Assembly: GCF_013823385.1 (NCBI RefSeq)
Contig: NZ_PNMA01000027.1
Span: forward strand, 1 to 55,336
From: Hyphomonas sp.
GTDB lineage: Bacteria; Pseudomonadota; Alphaproteobacteria; Caulobacterales; Hyphomonadaceae
DNA: 55,336 nucleotides
Reading direction: 5' to 3'
The notes beneath the pieces are model-generated. The model ran no database searches. It saw nothing but the letters and a program-made list of their open reading frames with translations, and had not been told where the DNA came from. Shown piece after piece: positions 1 through 7,777 of the stretch. Numbering within the stretch: the first letter of the stretch is position 1; each line of letters begins with the position of its first letter. The translations under genes were made by a program, and so were the position numbers.

Positions 1-5
1 TCGAG

Positions 6-127
6 CCACCCCACCCCATCCCTCCCCATAGTCATGGGGAGGGGGCCTGTTGCTCTGTGGGGAGAGGAAGGTTCTCCAATGGCGAAACCTGCCCCCTCCC
101 TGCTCTGCGGGGAGGGTTGGGGTGGGG
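6..127. repeat. GC-rich inverted-repeat element (family copy 1)
   Basis: Outer arms of about 19-22 bases pair: CCACCCCACCCC... at 6-27 against ...GGGGTGGGG at 109-127, with one mismatch. Two smaller hairpins lie inside: 21-29 with 34-42 (loop 30-33), and 94-100 with 110-116. The left arm and first hairpin closely match 55061-55099 at the other end of the window. No gene is seen before 184. Confidence 0.6.
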
Positions 128-183
128 CCGTGCAAGGCAAAAAGAGGCGCCGCCGGTTAGCCGCGCCCCACACCCCGCCCCGC

Positions 184-471
184 TTAAACCCCTTCCACAA
201 AGATCACGCGATAATCCGCCGCCTGATAGCGGTGGGCGCGCGCGGCGGTATATTCCGGGCTGTCATACCAGGCCCGGGCTTCGGCCATGCTTGGGAAGGA
301 GAGGATCACCACGCCATCGGCATCGGCCCCTTCGGTCACCTCATGCTTGCCGTAGAAGGCCAGCGGCGTGATCTGGTGATCGCCGCGGGCGTTCTTGGCG
401 GCCTCGGCATAGCGGGCCATCGCCTCGCCATCGCGCAGCTTCTCGCGGATCAGGATTACATAAGCGGCCAT
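184..471 (-). CDS. DUF1330 family small protein
   Basis: This is a 95-residue soluble protein that starts MAAYVILIREKLRDGEAM and carries the pattern VVILSFPSMAEARAWYDSPEY, typical of DUF1330 proteins (a ferredoxin-like dimeric alpha-beta barrel fold). The biochemical role of the family is not established. A GGGAGAG Shine-Dalgarno sequence lies just upstream of the ATG at 471. It is the last gene of a probable minus-strand operon behind the Zur-like regulator and the thioesterase, 78 bases downstream of the latter. Confidence 0.8.
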   Translation of the reverse strand: MAAYVILIREKLRDGEAMARYAEAAKNARGDHQITPLAFYGKHEVTEGADADGVVILSFPSMAEARAWYDSPEYTAARAHRYQAADYRVIFVEGV

Positions 472-549
472 GTCGTGTCTCTCCCGTTTCTGGTGGCAGA
501 CACCATCGGCGGGCAGGGCAGGGCTTGTAAATCCCTGCCGTTGCGGATG

Positions 550-1473
550 TCAGACCGTAAGCCCTTTCGGCGCGAGCGCCTCAAGTTCTCCCAGCATCTC
601 CGGCGGCGCGGGAATGGCCTTGCGCGCGTCAAGGTCCAGCGTGATGGCAACGGCTTCGCAGGTGGCCCAGGCCGCGCCGGTTGCGGGGTTCATCACCCAG
701 TGAACCAGCGAATGGGTCTTGCCGGCGACTTTCCCAAGAGAGGTGTGCACGGTGTAGAGATCGCTGGCGCGGGGCAGGCGGTGATAGCGCAGGCGGTATT
801 CAAGCACTGCCGCGCCCATCCGCTTGCCGCCAGCATTCTCGGCCACTTTCTGGCGCCATTCATACAGCAGGTTGGGCACCGAGTCCGAAATGCGCCCGAT
901 GAACCAGGACGGCTCCATCCATCCGTGTGCGCCGCAATGGCCGGGCGGAACAGCCCCCATGCCGATCTGGCGCACGCCGGTGGCCTTCACCTTTTCCATG
1001 GTGATTTCCGCATAGGGCAGGCCCGGCGCGTCGGGATCGAAACTGCGCGGCAGGGCTTCCTCGGGCGTTGTGCCGATGAGCTGTTCCATCTTCCGGCGGG
1101 TTCGGGCGGTCCAGGGGAAGGGCTCTCCTTCGGCGGTGTCGATATGCGCGATCCGTGTACGGAAGGCAGCGGCAAGCTGCCCGTCGCCATGGCGCAGTTC
1201 CTGATAGATCACCGCGTCATGTTCGCCGATTTCCAGCACGCAGCCCTGCATGGCCAGCGGCCGCCCCGGCAGCACTTCGCGCACGAAGCGGATATGCTGG
1301 TCGATGGGGACAAGCGTAGAGGGCCCGTTGGGGCGAAATGCTTCGGGCAAGCCGAGATGGCTCGCCAGCGCGACCATCCCCTCCAGCTGTTTTTCGACAT
1401 AGATGCGCACATTCATGTGCCCCATCTCATCGCAATCCCACTGGTTACAGCTACCCTGCCAGAGTGGGATCAT
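550..1473 (-). CDS. Acyl-CoA/ACP thioesterase-like double-hotdog protein
   Basis: The product is 307 residues. Its N-terminal half resembles the 4HBT hotdog fold (QWDCDEMGHMNV, with the D-x-x-GHMNV active-site-type motif), and a second hotdog-like half follows, as in acyl-ACP thioesterases. The likely activity is hydrolysis of acyl-CoA or acyl-ACP; the substrate cannot be read from the sequence. I chose the ATG at 1473 because AGGAG lies 9 bases upstream and the ATG overlaps the stop codon of the upstream regulator gene (ATGA), which is a coupled arrangement. In-frame alternatives are ATG 1482 and GTG 1491, but their ribosome sites are too close or absent. Confidence 0.75.
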   Translation of the reverse strand: MIPLWQGSCNQWDCDEMGHMNVRIYVEKQLEGMVALASHLGLPEAFRPNGPSTLVPIDQHIRFVREVLPGRPLAMQGCVLEIGEHDAVIYQELRHGDGQLAAAFRTRIAHIDTAEGEPFPWTARTRRKMEQLIGTTPEEALPRSFDPDAPGLPYAEITMEKVKATGVRQIGMGAVPPGHCGAHGWMEPSWFIGRISDSVPNLLYEWRQKVAENAGGKRMGAAVLEYRLRYHRLPRASDLYTVHTSLGKVAGKTHSLVHWVMNPATGAAWATCEAVAITLDLDARKAIPAPPEMLGELEALAPKGLTV

Positions 1474-1955
1474 GCGTGACATCTCCTGCACCGCCCGCGC
1501 ACTTCGATCACGGCGCGGGTCATCTGGAAGCCGGCGGCTTCGGTTTCTTTCTTGAGCGCCTGGCTGGTCGCCACGGCGTGAAGTTCCTCGGCGTTCTGGC
1601 AGACCTCGCAGATCAGGAACACCGCCGAATGATTATGGCTCGTATGGCCGCAGGCCACATAGGCGTTGAGGCTTTCGATCTTGTGGACGAGGCCGGTCTC
1701 CTGAAGGAAGTCCAGCGCGCGGTAGATGGTCGGCGGCTTGGCCGCGCCTTCCCCGTCCAGATTGGCCAGCAGGTCATAGGCCTTGGCCGGCCCGTCATTC
1801 TCCAGCAGCAGGCGCAACACCTTGCGGCGGATGCGCGTCATCCGCTGGCCCTGGCGGGCCACCAGCGCTTCGGCCTCGGCCAGGAAGGCGTCCACATCCT
1901 GCGGGGCGCAGGGCGTGTTGGCGGAAGCAGGATCATGAGTGTGTGACTGGGCCAT
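1470..1955 (-). CDS. zur: Fur-family regulator, Zur-like
   Basis: This is a 161-residue winged-helix metalloregulator. It shows the family sequence YRALDFLQETGLVHKIES, a His-rich metal region (CGHTSHNH), and two CxxC pairs (ICEVC and GRCRRC) expected for the structural zinc. The spacing and lack of an HHDH-type iron signature favour Zur over Fur, so it probably represses zinc uptake when zinc is plentiful. The ATG at 1955 is preferred; an in-frame GTG at 2012 would add 19 residues not typical of the family. It is the first gene of the operon with the thioesterase and DUF1330 genes. I see no zinc transporter genes next to it. Confidence 0.8.
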   Translation of the reverse strand: MAQSHTHDPASANTPCAPQDVDAFLAEAEALVARQGQRMTRIRRKVLRLLLENDGPAKAYDLLANLDGEGAAKPPTIYRALDFLQETGLVHKIESLNAYVACGHTSHNHSAVFLICEVCQNAEELHAVATSQALKKETEAAGFQMTRAVIEVRGRCRRCHA

Positions 1956-2084
1956 GGCGCTAATGTCTGGTGTTTTGTGCTGAATGTGAAGGGGTAACGC
2001 CGCAAGAGGCACTGGACGCTACCGGCAAATCACCCGAGATTCCTTCCTGTAGCGAAATAATCGTAGCGTGGAGGCATGGCCGGG

Positions 2085-2468
2085 ATGCAATTGTCGGAGC
2101 GGGATGGTCTGGAACTCTGGCGCAAGGCGGTCACGGCCTCTGTCCGGTCGGATGCGCCCGATCTCACCGCGCGCCAGCAGGCGGTCCTGATGACCATCGC
2201 CCTCACCCCTGGCCCGCACACCGTTCGCGGCCTGGCCGAACATCTCGGCATCGCCAAGCCGGCCGTCACCCGCGCGCTCGATGCGCTCGAACGCCTCGAT
2301 TTCATCCGCCGCCTGCCCGACGATACAGACCTGCGCTCGATCTTCGTGGAGCGCACGCCCGCAGGCATGAGCTATCTGCGCGCCTTCGCGCGGCTTGTGC
2401 TGGCGGCCGCTTCCGGCGAAGAAACAGGCTCAGGCAAGCCCTCCCGCCGCAGCTCCGCTGTGGCCTGA
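2085..2468 (+). CDS. MarR-family transcriptional regulator
   Basis: This short protein (127 residues from ATG 2085) has a winged helix-turn-helix: TVRGLAEHLGIAKPAVTRAL is the recognition region and LDALERLDFIRRLPDDTDLRS is the wing with the conserved D-x-R-S. The GGAGG at 2070-2074 is 10 bases before ATG 2085 and only 1 base before ATG 2076, so I prefer 2085. It ends 30 bases before the NlpC/P60 gene on the same strand, suggesting one transcript. The ligand and targets are unknown. Confidence 0.8.
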   Translation: MQLSERDGLELWRKAVTASVRSDAPDLTARQQAVLMTIALTPGPHTVRGLAEHLGIAKPAVTRALDALERLDFIRRLPDDTDLRSIFVERTPAGMSYLRAFARLVLAAASGEETGSGKPSRRSSAVA

Positions 2469-2498
2469 CGCCGGGCTGCCCCTCTGGGAGGCCCGCCC

Positions 2499-3359
2499 AT
2501 GCCGGATCTGACTGACAAGCGCCTCGCCCGCCCGGAAGGGGAAGGCGCAGCCTTTCAGGTCACCGCCGGCGCTGTGGCCATCCGCGAAACGCCCGCCCCC
2601 GATGGCCCCGTCTCCACCTTCGCCCTGCATGGGGAGGCTGTGGAGGTCTTCCGCGAGGAGGGGGAGTTCGGCCTCGTCCAGTGCCAGCGGGACCGGTATG
2701 TCGGCTGGGCGCTGATGGCGGCCCTCTCGGCGCCCATCCGCCCGGTCACCCACAAGGTCTCCGCCCTGCGCACCTATGCCTTCTCGCAGGCAGACCTCAA
2801 ATCCGCCCCGCATTTCCTGCTCAGCCTCGGCGCCCGTCTGGTGGCCACCGGCCGGCGCGAAGGCCCCTGGGTCGAATGCGCGCGGGCAGGCTGGGTCCAT
2901 GCGGCGCATCTGAGCGCGCTCGACACGTTCGAGGACGACCCCGCCGCCGTCGCCCTCCGCTTCCTCGGCGCGCCCTATCTCTGGGGCGGGCGGGAAAGCC
3001 TGGGGCTTGATTGCTCGGGCCTCCTCCAGCAGGCCTTCGAGGCATGCGGTGTCCTCTTGCCGCGCGATTCTGACATGCAGGCGGCCTGGGCTGGCACCGA
3101 AGTGTCCCAAACTGTCCGGATTTGTCCATCCGATGTCCGGCTCTGTCGCGGCGATGTCGTGTTCTGGGAGGGCCATGCCGGCATCCTGACCGGGCCCGGC
3201 ACGCTGCTGCACGCCAACGCCCATCACATGGCCGTCGCCGAGGAACCCCTGACCGAGGCCATTGAGCGCATTGGCAAGATCGCAGGCCCGGTCACCGGCG
3301 TGCGGCGGATCGATCTGGCGGCCGAGCGTGGCAAGCCGCCTGCCTGGCTCACCGCCTGA
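2499..3359 (+). CDS. NlpC/P60 cysteine peptidase with SH3-like domains
   Basis: The protein is 286 residues. Residues about 20-140 look like bacterial SH3 modules and residues about 150-270 are an NlpC/P60 domain. The catalytic Cys172 sits in LGLDCSGLLQ, His226 in FWEGHAGIL, and a further polar residue is likely in HANAHH. The family cuts gamma-D-glutamyl-diamino acid bonds in murein peptides. No signal peptide is visible, so it may act on recycled peptides in the cytoplasm, like dipeptidyl-peptidase VI types. The start has a GGGAGG site 8 bases upstream. Residues about 202-217, just before the RGDVVFW block, are encoded by a TGTCC repeat (3103-3148) and look like an in-frame insertion. Confidence 0.85.
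   Translation: MPDLTDKRLARPEGEGAAFQVTAGAVAIRETPAPDGPVSTFALHGEAVEVFREEGEFGLVQCQRDRYVGWALMAALSAPIRPVTHKVSALRTYAFSQADLKSAPHFLLSLGARLVATGRREGPWVECARAGWVHAAHLSALDTFEDDPAAVALRFLGAPYLWGGRESLGLDCSGLLQQAFEACGVLLPRDSDMQAAWAGTEVSQTVRICPSDVRLCRGDVVFWEGHAGILTGPGTLLHANAHHMAVAEEPLTEAIERIGKIAGPVTGVRRIDLAAERGKPPAWLTA
3103..3148 (+). repeat. TGTCC decamer repeat, copy A (inside the NlpC/P60 gene)
   Basis: TGTCC occurs at 3103, 3113, 3123 and 3134, with a TGTCG at 3144, so the spacing is 10, 10, 11 and 10. The 16 bases from 3113 are identical to 54970-54985. It is translated within the NlpC/P60 protein between the catalytic Cys and His blocks. Confidence 0.6.
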
Positions 3360-3381
3360 GTTTTACGGCCTTGTTCCCAAA

Positions 3382-3409
3382 CGAAAAACCCCGGCCAAGG
3401 CCGGGGTTT
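3382..3409 (-). terminator. Rho-independent terminator of the cytochrome c gene
   Basis: A perfect 11-base stem (3386-3396 with 3399-3409) is followed, reading the minus strand, by a run of five T. It lies 30 bases past the cytochrome c stop codon. On the plus strand only three T follow, so it would serve the NlpC/P60 gene weakly. Confidence 0.8.
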
Positions 3410-3439
3410 GACGTCTGATGGGGTCGTTTGCTGGCCGGA

Positions 3440-4213
3440 TTACTCGGCCGGGGCTTCTTCTGCCGGGGCCGGTTCAACCGGGGCTTCGGCCGGGGCCGCG
3501 CCTTCTTCGGCCGGCGCCGCTTCGCCTTCGCCCGGAACAACAGCGCCTTCAACAGGAACAGCTTCCCCGTCGATCAGTTCGCCATCGCTCGGAACAGCAT
3601 CGATGGCCTCATCAGCCGCCGGCAGCGGCTCCGGGAAGGCAGGCGGGTTGGCGGTGTTGGCGGCCAGATAGGCAATCACGGCTGCGCGGTCATTGTCACG
3701 GCGGATACCGGCGAAGGACATCGACGTACCCCGCAGATAGGCAGCCGGGTTCTTGATCCACTCGTCGAGGTTTTCATAGGTCCAGGTGCCCGGTGCATTG
3801 GTCATGGCGCCGGAATAGGCGAAGCCGGGGATGTGGGCCTTGTCGGCGCCTACAGTGTTGTAAAGATTGGGGCCAGTGCCGTTTGCGCCGCCCTGGTTGA
3901 TGGTGTGGCAGGTCGAACACTGGCTGGCGAACAGGCGCTCGCCGCGCGTCAGGTCGGCGCTGGCGAGGGCGGCGCCCAGGTCGAACACCTCTTCTGCAGC
4001 GGCTGCGCCAGCACCGGCGGCTTCAGCCACTTCCACGCAGTAATGGAACTTCTGGCACATCTGCTCAGAAAGCGATGCTGCCTCGCCATGCTCATCGCCG
4101 TGATGGCCAGCGCCGCTGGCGAACACCACGTTCGGGAGCTGCATGAGGAACATGATGCCGAGCGCGCTTGCGAGCACCGCTCCAATGATCTTGTTTAGAC
4201 CGAGCTCTCCCAT
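3440..4213 (-). CDS. Membrane-anchored class I cytochrome c with acidic Ala/Pro/Glu tail
   Basis: This 257-residue protein has an uncleaved N-terminal anchor (residues about 8-32), a His/Asp-rich linker, then a monohaem cytochrome c domain. The haem site is C99-S-T-C102-H103 and the likely distal ligand is Met165 in GTSMSFAG. It resembles CycM/cytochrome c552-type proteins, which pass electrons between the bc1 complex and cytochrome oxidase in the periplasm. After about residue 195 comes a low-complexity tail rich in Ala, Pro and Glu with repeated PAE units, ending PAEEAPAE. Having cytochrome c divergent from pheA is a familiar alphaproteobacterial neighbourhood, but kdsB, often between them in relatives as I recall, is absent here. 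Confidence 0.9.
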   Translation of the reverse strand: MGELGLNKIIGAVLASALGIMFLMQLPNVVFASGAGHHGDEHGEAASLSEQMCQKFHYCVEVAEAAGAGAAAAEEVFDLGAALASADLTRGERLFASQCSTCHTINQGGANGTGPNLYNTVGADKAHIPGFAYSGAMTNAPGTWTYENLDEWIKNPAAYLRGTSMSFAGIRRDNDRAAVIAYLAANTANPPAFPEPLPAADEAIDAVPSDGELIDGEAVPVEGAVVPGEGEAAPAEEGAAPAEAPVEPAPAEEAPAE

Positions 4214-4375
4214 GGGGCATTCCTTCGAATCTGTAGCGTTATTCTGTCTTGGCGCGCGCCTTTTGGCACGCTAACCGGGTGCGCACAATATAACGGGTGC
4301 CTGTTCGGGGCGCTTCCCCCCGCCGTCGCGGCGATCAGACGCATGCCGGGGGTCATTCAGACAGGGATTTCCGGC

Positions 4376-5212
4376 ATGACCAGCAAAATTGCCTATCAGG
4401 GCGAACCCGGCGCGAACTCGCATATCGCCTGCGGCGAAGCGTTCCCCGGCTTCGAACCGATGGCCTGCCGGACGTTCGAGGACTGTTTCATCGCCGTGGA
4501 GCGCGGCGACGCCGATCTCGCCATGATCCCGGTGGAAAACACCATTGCCGGAAGGGTAGGCGACATTCACTACCTGCTGCCCACCACCCAGCTGCACATC
4601 ACCGGCGAATATTACCTGCCCATCCGGTTTCAGCTGATGGCCCTGCCGGGCACGAAGCTGGAAGATGTCCGGAAGGCGCGCTCCCATATCATGGGCCTTG
4701 GCCAGTGCCGCAACTTCCTGCGCAAGCATGGGATTGAGCCGGTGACGGCTGCAGACACTGCTGGGGCCGCCAGAGAGGTCTCCGAACTCCGCGATCCCAG
4801 CATCGCCGCGATTGCCCCGCGCCTGGCGGCGGAAGTCTACGGCCTCAAAATCCTGGCCGAGAATATTGAGGACGCGGCTCATAACACCACGCGCTTCGTC
4901 ATCATGTCCCGCGAGCCTGCCGAAATCGATGCCGGCGATGGCCCGGCCAAGACGGCGTTCATCTTCGAGGTCCGCAACATTCCGGCCGCGCTCTATAAGG
5001 GGCTTGGCGGGTTTGCCACCAATGGCGTCAACATGACGAAGCTGGAAAGCTATCTCGTCGGCGGCTCATTCGAGGCGTCGCAATTCTATGCGGAGATTGA
5101 AGGCCACCCGGACGAGCGGCCGGTACAGCTGGCGCTGGAGGAGCTTGGCTTCTTCTCCCAGTCGCTGAAGATTCTGGGCGTCTTTCCCAAGGCGGTCAAC
5201 GCGCGGCTGTAG
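4376..5212 (+). CDS. pheA: Prephenate dehydratase
   Basis: The product is 278 residues. The N-terminal catalytic part starts KIAYQGEPGANSHIAC and includes MIPVENTIAGRV and the Thr-Arg-Phe motif NTTRFVIMS. A C-terminal ACT domain follows (KTAFIFEVRNIPAALYKGL and the ESYLVGGSF region), as in enzymes inhibited by phenylalanine. It makes phenylpyruvate from prephenate in phenylalanine synthesis. No chorismate mutase domain is present. I place the start at ATG 4376, directly before the conserved sequence; an in-frame ATG at 4343 would add 11 unconserved residues. Its 3' end overlaps the convergent LysR gene by 17 bases. Confidence 0.92.
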   Translation: MTSKIAYQGEPGANSHIACGEAFPGFEPMACRTFEDCFIAVERGDADLAMIPVENTIAGRVGDIHYLLPTTQLHITGEYYLPIRFQLMALPGTKLEDVRKARSHIMGLGQCRNFLRKHGIEPVTAADTAGAAREVSELRDPSIAAIAPRLAAEVYGLKILAENIEDAAHNTTRFVIMSREPAEIDAGDGPAKTAFIFEVRNIPAALYKGLGGFATNGVNMTKLESYLVGGSFEASQFYAEIEGHPDERPVQLALEELGFFSQSLKILGVFPKAVNARL

Positions 5213-6116
5213 CCGCTTCCAGCCGCGCCATCGAGCAGGCATGCGCGATGGCCGGTTCGATATGCTCGACGAACAGCCGCGCCTTGCCGCGCAGCTTGCC
5301 GGACGTCCACACCGCATGGATCGGCAGGGACGGGCCCTGCCATTCCGGCAGCACACGGACCAGGCGCTGATCCCCGAAACATTCTGACGCCAGCCAGGCA
5401 GGCGCCATGAGAATGCCAAGCCCGCCGGCGGCGGCCTCCAGAAGTGTCTCGCCCGAAGAGGCACGGAAGGGGCCATCGACGCGGGCTTCGAAATGCTCCT
5501 CGCCCCGGCGCAGATCCCAGACCGTCTGACGCGTATGCCGGAAGACGACGGCATTGTGGTTGACCACTTCTTCCACCGCCTGCGGCGCGCCGTGCCGGGC
5601 GATGTAATCCGGAGACGCCCAGAGCACCTGTGGCGCCTCTCCCAGCTTCTTCGCCATGAGGCGGGAGTCGCGCAGCTCTCCCAGGCGGAAGGCAATGTCG
5701 ACCCCTTCGGCCACAAGGTCCGTGAGCGAATCGTCGGAGACAAGGTCAAACCGGATGCTGGGATAGGCGGCGAGGAAAACCGGAACGGCAGGCGCCACCA
5801 CGCGCCGGGCGAAGGAATGGGAGCAGGAAACCCGGAGCAGCCCGACCGGCGAATGCTCGAGCCCGCGCGCCTCGGCTTCGGCTTCATCAAACTCGGTGAG
5901 GATGTCGACGGCGCGGCGGTAGAAGCGTTCGCCGGCTTCAGTCAGGCTGAGGGCGCGGGTCGTCCGCTGGAAGAGGGTTGTGCCCAGGCTGGCTTCCAGA
6001 TCCTGGATCCGCCGCGAGACGGTCGGCTGGCCCAGCTCGAGATCGGCAGCGGCGCGCGAAAAGCTGCCCGCATCAGCAACCCGCACGAACAGTTGCATGG
6101 CTTCAATTCTGTCCAA
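5196..6116 (-). CDS. LysR-family transcriptional regulator
   Basis: This is a 306-residue LysR-type regulator. It has the N-terminal winged helix (FVRVADAGSFSRAAADLELGQPTVSRRIQDLE) and a periplasmic-binding-like effector domain of the CrgA/DsdC-like cluster. The start is a TTG at 6116, supported by GGAGG about 7 bases upstream and by the typical MDRIEAMQLF beginning; ATG 6098 is the alternative. It is divergent from the DoxX-like/YHS gene pair, so control of that pair is likely. The ligand is unknown. Confidence 0.88.
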   Translation of the reverse strand: MDRIEAMQLFVRVADAGSFSRAAADLELGQPTVSRRIQDLEASLGTTLFQRTTRALSLTEAGERFYRRAVDILTEFDEAEAEARGLEHSPVGLLRVSCSHSFARRVVAPAVPVFLAAYPSIRFDLVSDDSLTDLVAEGVDIAFRLGELRDSRLMAKKLGEAPQVLWASPDYIARHGAPQAVEEVVNHNAVVFRHTRQTVWDLRRGEEHFEARVDGPFRASSGETLLEAAAGGLGILMAPAWLASECFGDQRLVRVLPEWQGPSLPIHAVWTSGKLRGKARLFVEHIEPAIAHACSMARLEAATAAR

Positions 6117-6176
6117 ACCGGTCCTCCGGAAACTGACGGGCCGCCATCACGCGGCTGTGTAGAGTGTTCACGACTA

Positions 6177-6192
6177 CTTGCTTTGCCGCAAG
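6177..6192. promoter_or_regulatory. Candidate LysR-binding site
   Basis: The inverted repeat CTTGC-N6-GCAAG contains the T-N11-A pattern of LysR boxes. It lies between the divergent LysR gene and the DoxX-like gene, 60 bases from the former. Confidence 0.4.
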
Positions 6193-6240
6193 AACCCAAG
6201 CGGGCGCAAATGAGGCCACCACACATATGGGGAGGGGCCA

Positions 6241-6759
6241 GTGGCCATTCATCTTAAAAATCTCGGCGGGCCGGCCTACAGCCTGATCGCCGCCGGCGTG
6301 TTTCTCGACAGCCTGCGTTTCAAGTTTACCAACGCGCCGGAGACGCAAACCATCTTCGGCAAGCTGGATGCCTGGGCGGCAAGCCTGGGCGCGGCGGGCC
6401 TCTTTGCCCAGACGGGTCTGTTCAGCCAGTATGTCATCGGCAGCGCGGAACTTGTGGCCTCATCGCTGCTGCTTGCCAGCCTTGTGCCGCGCCTGAAGCG
6501 CCTGCGTGTCATCGGCGCGCTGATCGCGACTGCAGTGATGACCGGCGCGGTGAGCTTTCACCTCTTCACGCCGCTCGGCGTTGATCCCAACGGCGATGGC
6601 GGCGGCCTGTTTGCGATGGCAGTTGTCGTCTGGCTCGCATCGATCGGGATGCTCATCGCGGGCCGCCGGACATTGCTCGATTTGGGACGCGCGCTTTCCG
6701 GCGCGCTGATTCTGCCGCCTGCCTCGTCGCCTTCAGCAGAAAAGGTTCCTCACGGATGA
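6241..6759 (+). CDS. Four-helix DoxX-like membrane protein
   Basis: The 172-residue protein has four hydrophobic segments (about residues 10-24, 58-82, 90-112 and 120-142) and the pattern SLRFKFTNAPETQ after the first, which recalls the DoxX/YkgB group of small inner-membrane proteins. No function is assigned. The start is GTG 6241 with a strong GGGGAGG a few bases upstream. Its stop overlaps the next gene's ATG (ATGA at 6756), so it is translationally coupled to the YHS protein. Confidence 0.6.
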   Translation: MAIHLKNLGGPAYSLIAAGVFLDSLRFKFTNAPETQTIFGKLDAWAASLGAAGLFAQTGLFSQYVIGSAELVASSLLLASLVPRLKRLRVIGALIATAVMTGAVSFHLFTPLGVDPNGDGGGLFAMAVVVWLASIGMLIAGRRTLLDLGRALSGALILPPASSPSAEKVPHG

Positions 6760-7220
6760 AACCCCGCGCGCTTCTGGTCGCCCTGCTGATGGCGGCTTCG
6801 CCCATGCTGATCCTGCCCGCGCCTGCTGCCGCAGAGCCGCCGGTCTATACCGACCTCTTCTCCGATGTTGCGGTGCAGGGATATGATCCGGTCGCCTATT
6901 TCAAGGACGGCAAACCCAGCAAGGGATCAAAGGATTTTACCGCCGAGTATCATGGCGCCACTTTCCGTTTTGCCAGCGGCGCCAACCGGGATGTCTTTCT
7001 CGGGAATCCGGAAAAGTATGCACCTCAGTATGGAGGTTATTGCGCCTGGGCCGTCAGCCAAGGCTACCATGCCAAGGGGGATGCGCGCTTCTGGAAGATC
7101 GTCGATGGCAAGCTCTACCTGAACTACAGCGCCTCGGTTCAGCAGAAGTGGGAAGACGACATTCCAGGCTTCATCGCGAAGGCCGATGAGACCTGGCCAG
7201 ACCTCAACCGGCAGAGGTGA
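6756..7220 (+). CDS. Secreted YHS-domain protein
   Basis: The product is 154 residues with a cleavable signal peptide ending near APAAAEPP. The YHS-type core follows: VAVQGYDPVAYFKDGKP, a FRFASGANRDVFLGNPEKYAPQYGGYCAWAV block and a C-terminal FWKIVDGKLYLNYS. YHS modules are often linked to metal binding; the GYCAWAV Cys and nearby His could contribute. It is coupled to the upstream DoxX-like gene and is probably regulated by the divergent LysR protein. A weak hairpin with no T-run (7225-7231 with 7244-7250) follows the stop. The 228 bases up to 7449 hold only this hairpin and the terminator of the next gene. Confidence 0.8.
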   Translation: MKPRALLVALLMAASPMLILPAPAAAEPPVYTDLFSDVAVQGYDPVAYFKDGKPSKGSKDFTAEYHGATFRFASGANRDVFLGNPEKYAPQYGGYCAWAVSQGYHAKGDARFWKIVDGKLYLNYSASVQQKWEDDIPGFIAKADETWPDLNRQR

Positions 7221-7393
7221 TCCGGGCACGCAGGGACCGATTGGCGTGCCAGCCGTTTCGTAACTCAGCCGAGCCGCATGGGAGCTGGAGGGAAGGGTGA
7301 GCGAAAGTGGCCCGCGCGGTATGTAAACAGCGGGCGGGAATTGGGCGGACGCGACGGCGCCGGCGGAGTTTCCCGCAACTCCTTGATTTAAAT

Positions 7394-7426
7394 ATAAAAA
7401 AACGGGCGAGACCAGCTCGCCCGTTT
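7394..7426 (-). terminator. Rho-independent terminator of the H1-like gene
   Basis: An 11-base perfect stem (7400-7410 with 7416-7426, loop 7411-7415) is followed on the minus strand by seven T and an AT-rich tail. It lies just past the stop codon of the Lys/Ala-rich gene. Confidence 0.85.
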
Positions 7427-7448
7427 CATGTGAAGATTGTCCGTAGAC

Positions 7449-7673
7449 TTACTTCTTTTTTGCGGCCGGTTTTTTAGCGGCCGGTTTTTTTGCCGGAGCA
7501 GCTTTAGCAGCAGGAGCTGCCTTGGCTTTCACGGCCGGCTTTTTCGCCGGGGCAGCTTTGGCAGCGGGCTTCTTCGCCGGTGCTGCTTTAGCGGCCGGAG
7601 CTTTGGCTGCCGGTTTTTTTGCCGGGGCTGCTTTGGTGGCAGCTTTAGCGGCGGGTTTCTTTGCAACTGCCAT
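7449..7673 (-). CDS. Histone H1-like Lys/Ala/Pro-rich DNA-binding protein
   Basis: The 74-residue protein consists almost only of Lys, Ala and Pro in degenerate KKPAAKAAPA repeats and ends KKPAAKKPAAKKK. This is the composition of bacterial H1-like (Hc1/AlgP-tail type) nucleoid proteins, which bind DNA through charge and stay unfolded. AGGAG lies 8 bases before the ATG and a strong terminator follows, so it is a real single-gene unit and not a chance reading frame. It has no partner domain, so the whole protein is a tail. Two GANTC sites lie in its upstream region (about 7713 and 7753). Confidence 0.75.
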   Translation of the reverse strand: MAVAKKPAAKAATKAAPAKKPAAKAPAAKAAPAKKPAAKAAPAKKPAVKAKAAPAAKAAPAKKPAAKKPAAKKK

Positions 7674-7777
7674 GTCTGATCTCCTATCATCTGGCCAGCC
7701 AATAATATCGTGATTCGGGAGAAATCAACTCCTGATTTTCACAAATGAGGAGAATCCGTGTAGCAGTCCGTACACGA

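Noticed and set aside
34..1479. Long plus-strand open frame opposite the thioesterase and DUF1330 genes
   Set aside because: It is antisense to genes with clear motifs and its translation has no recognisable domain; high GC keeps such frames open.
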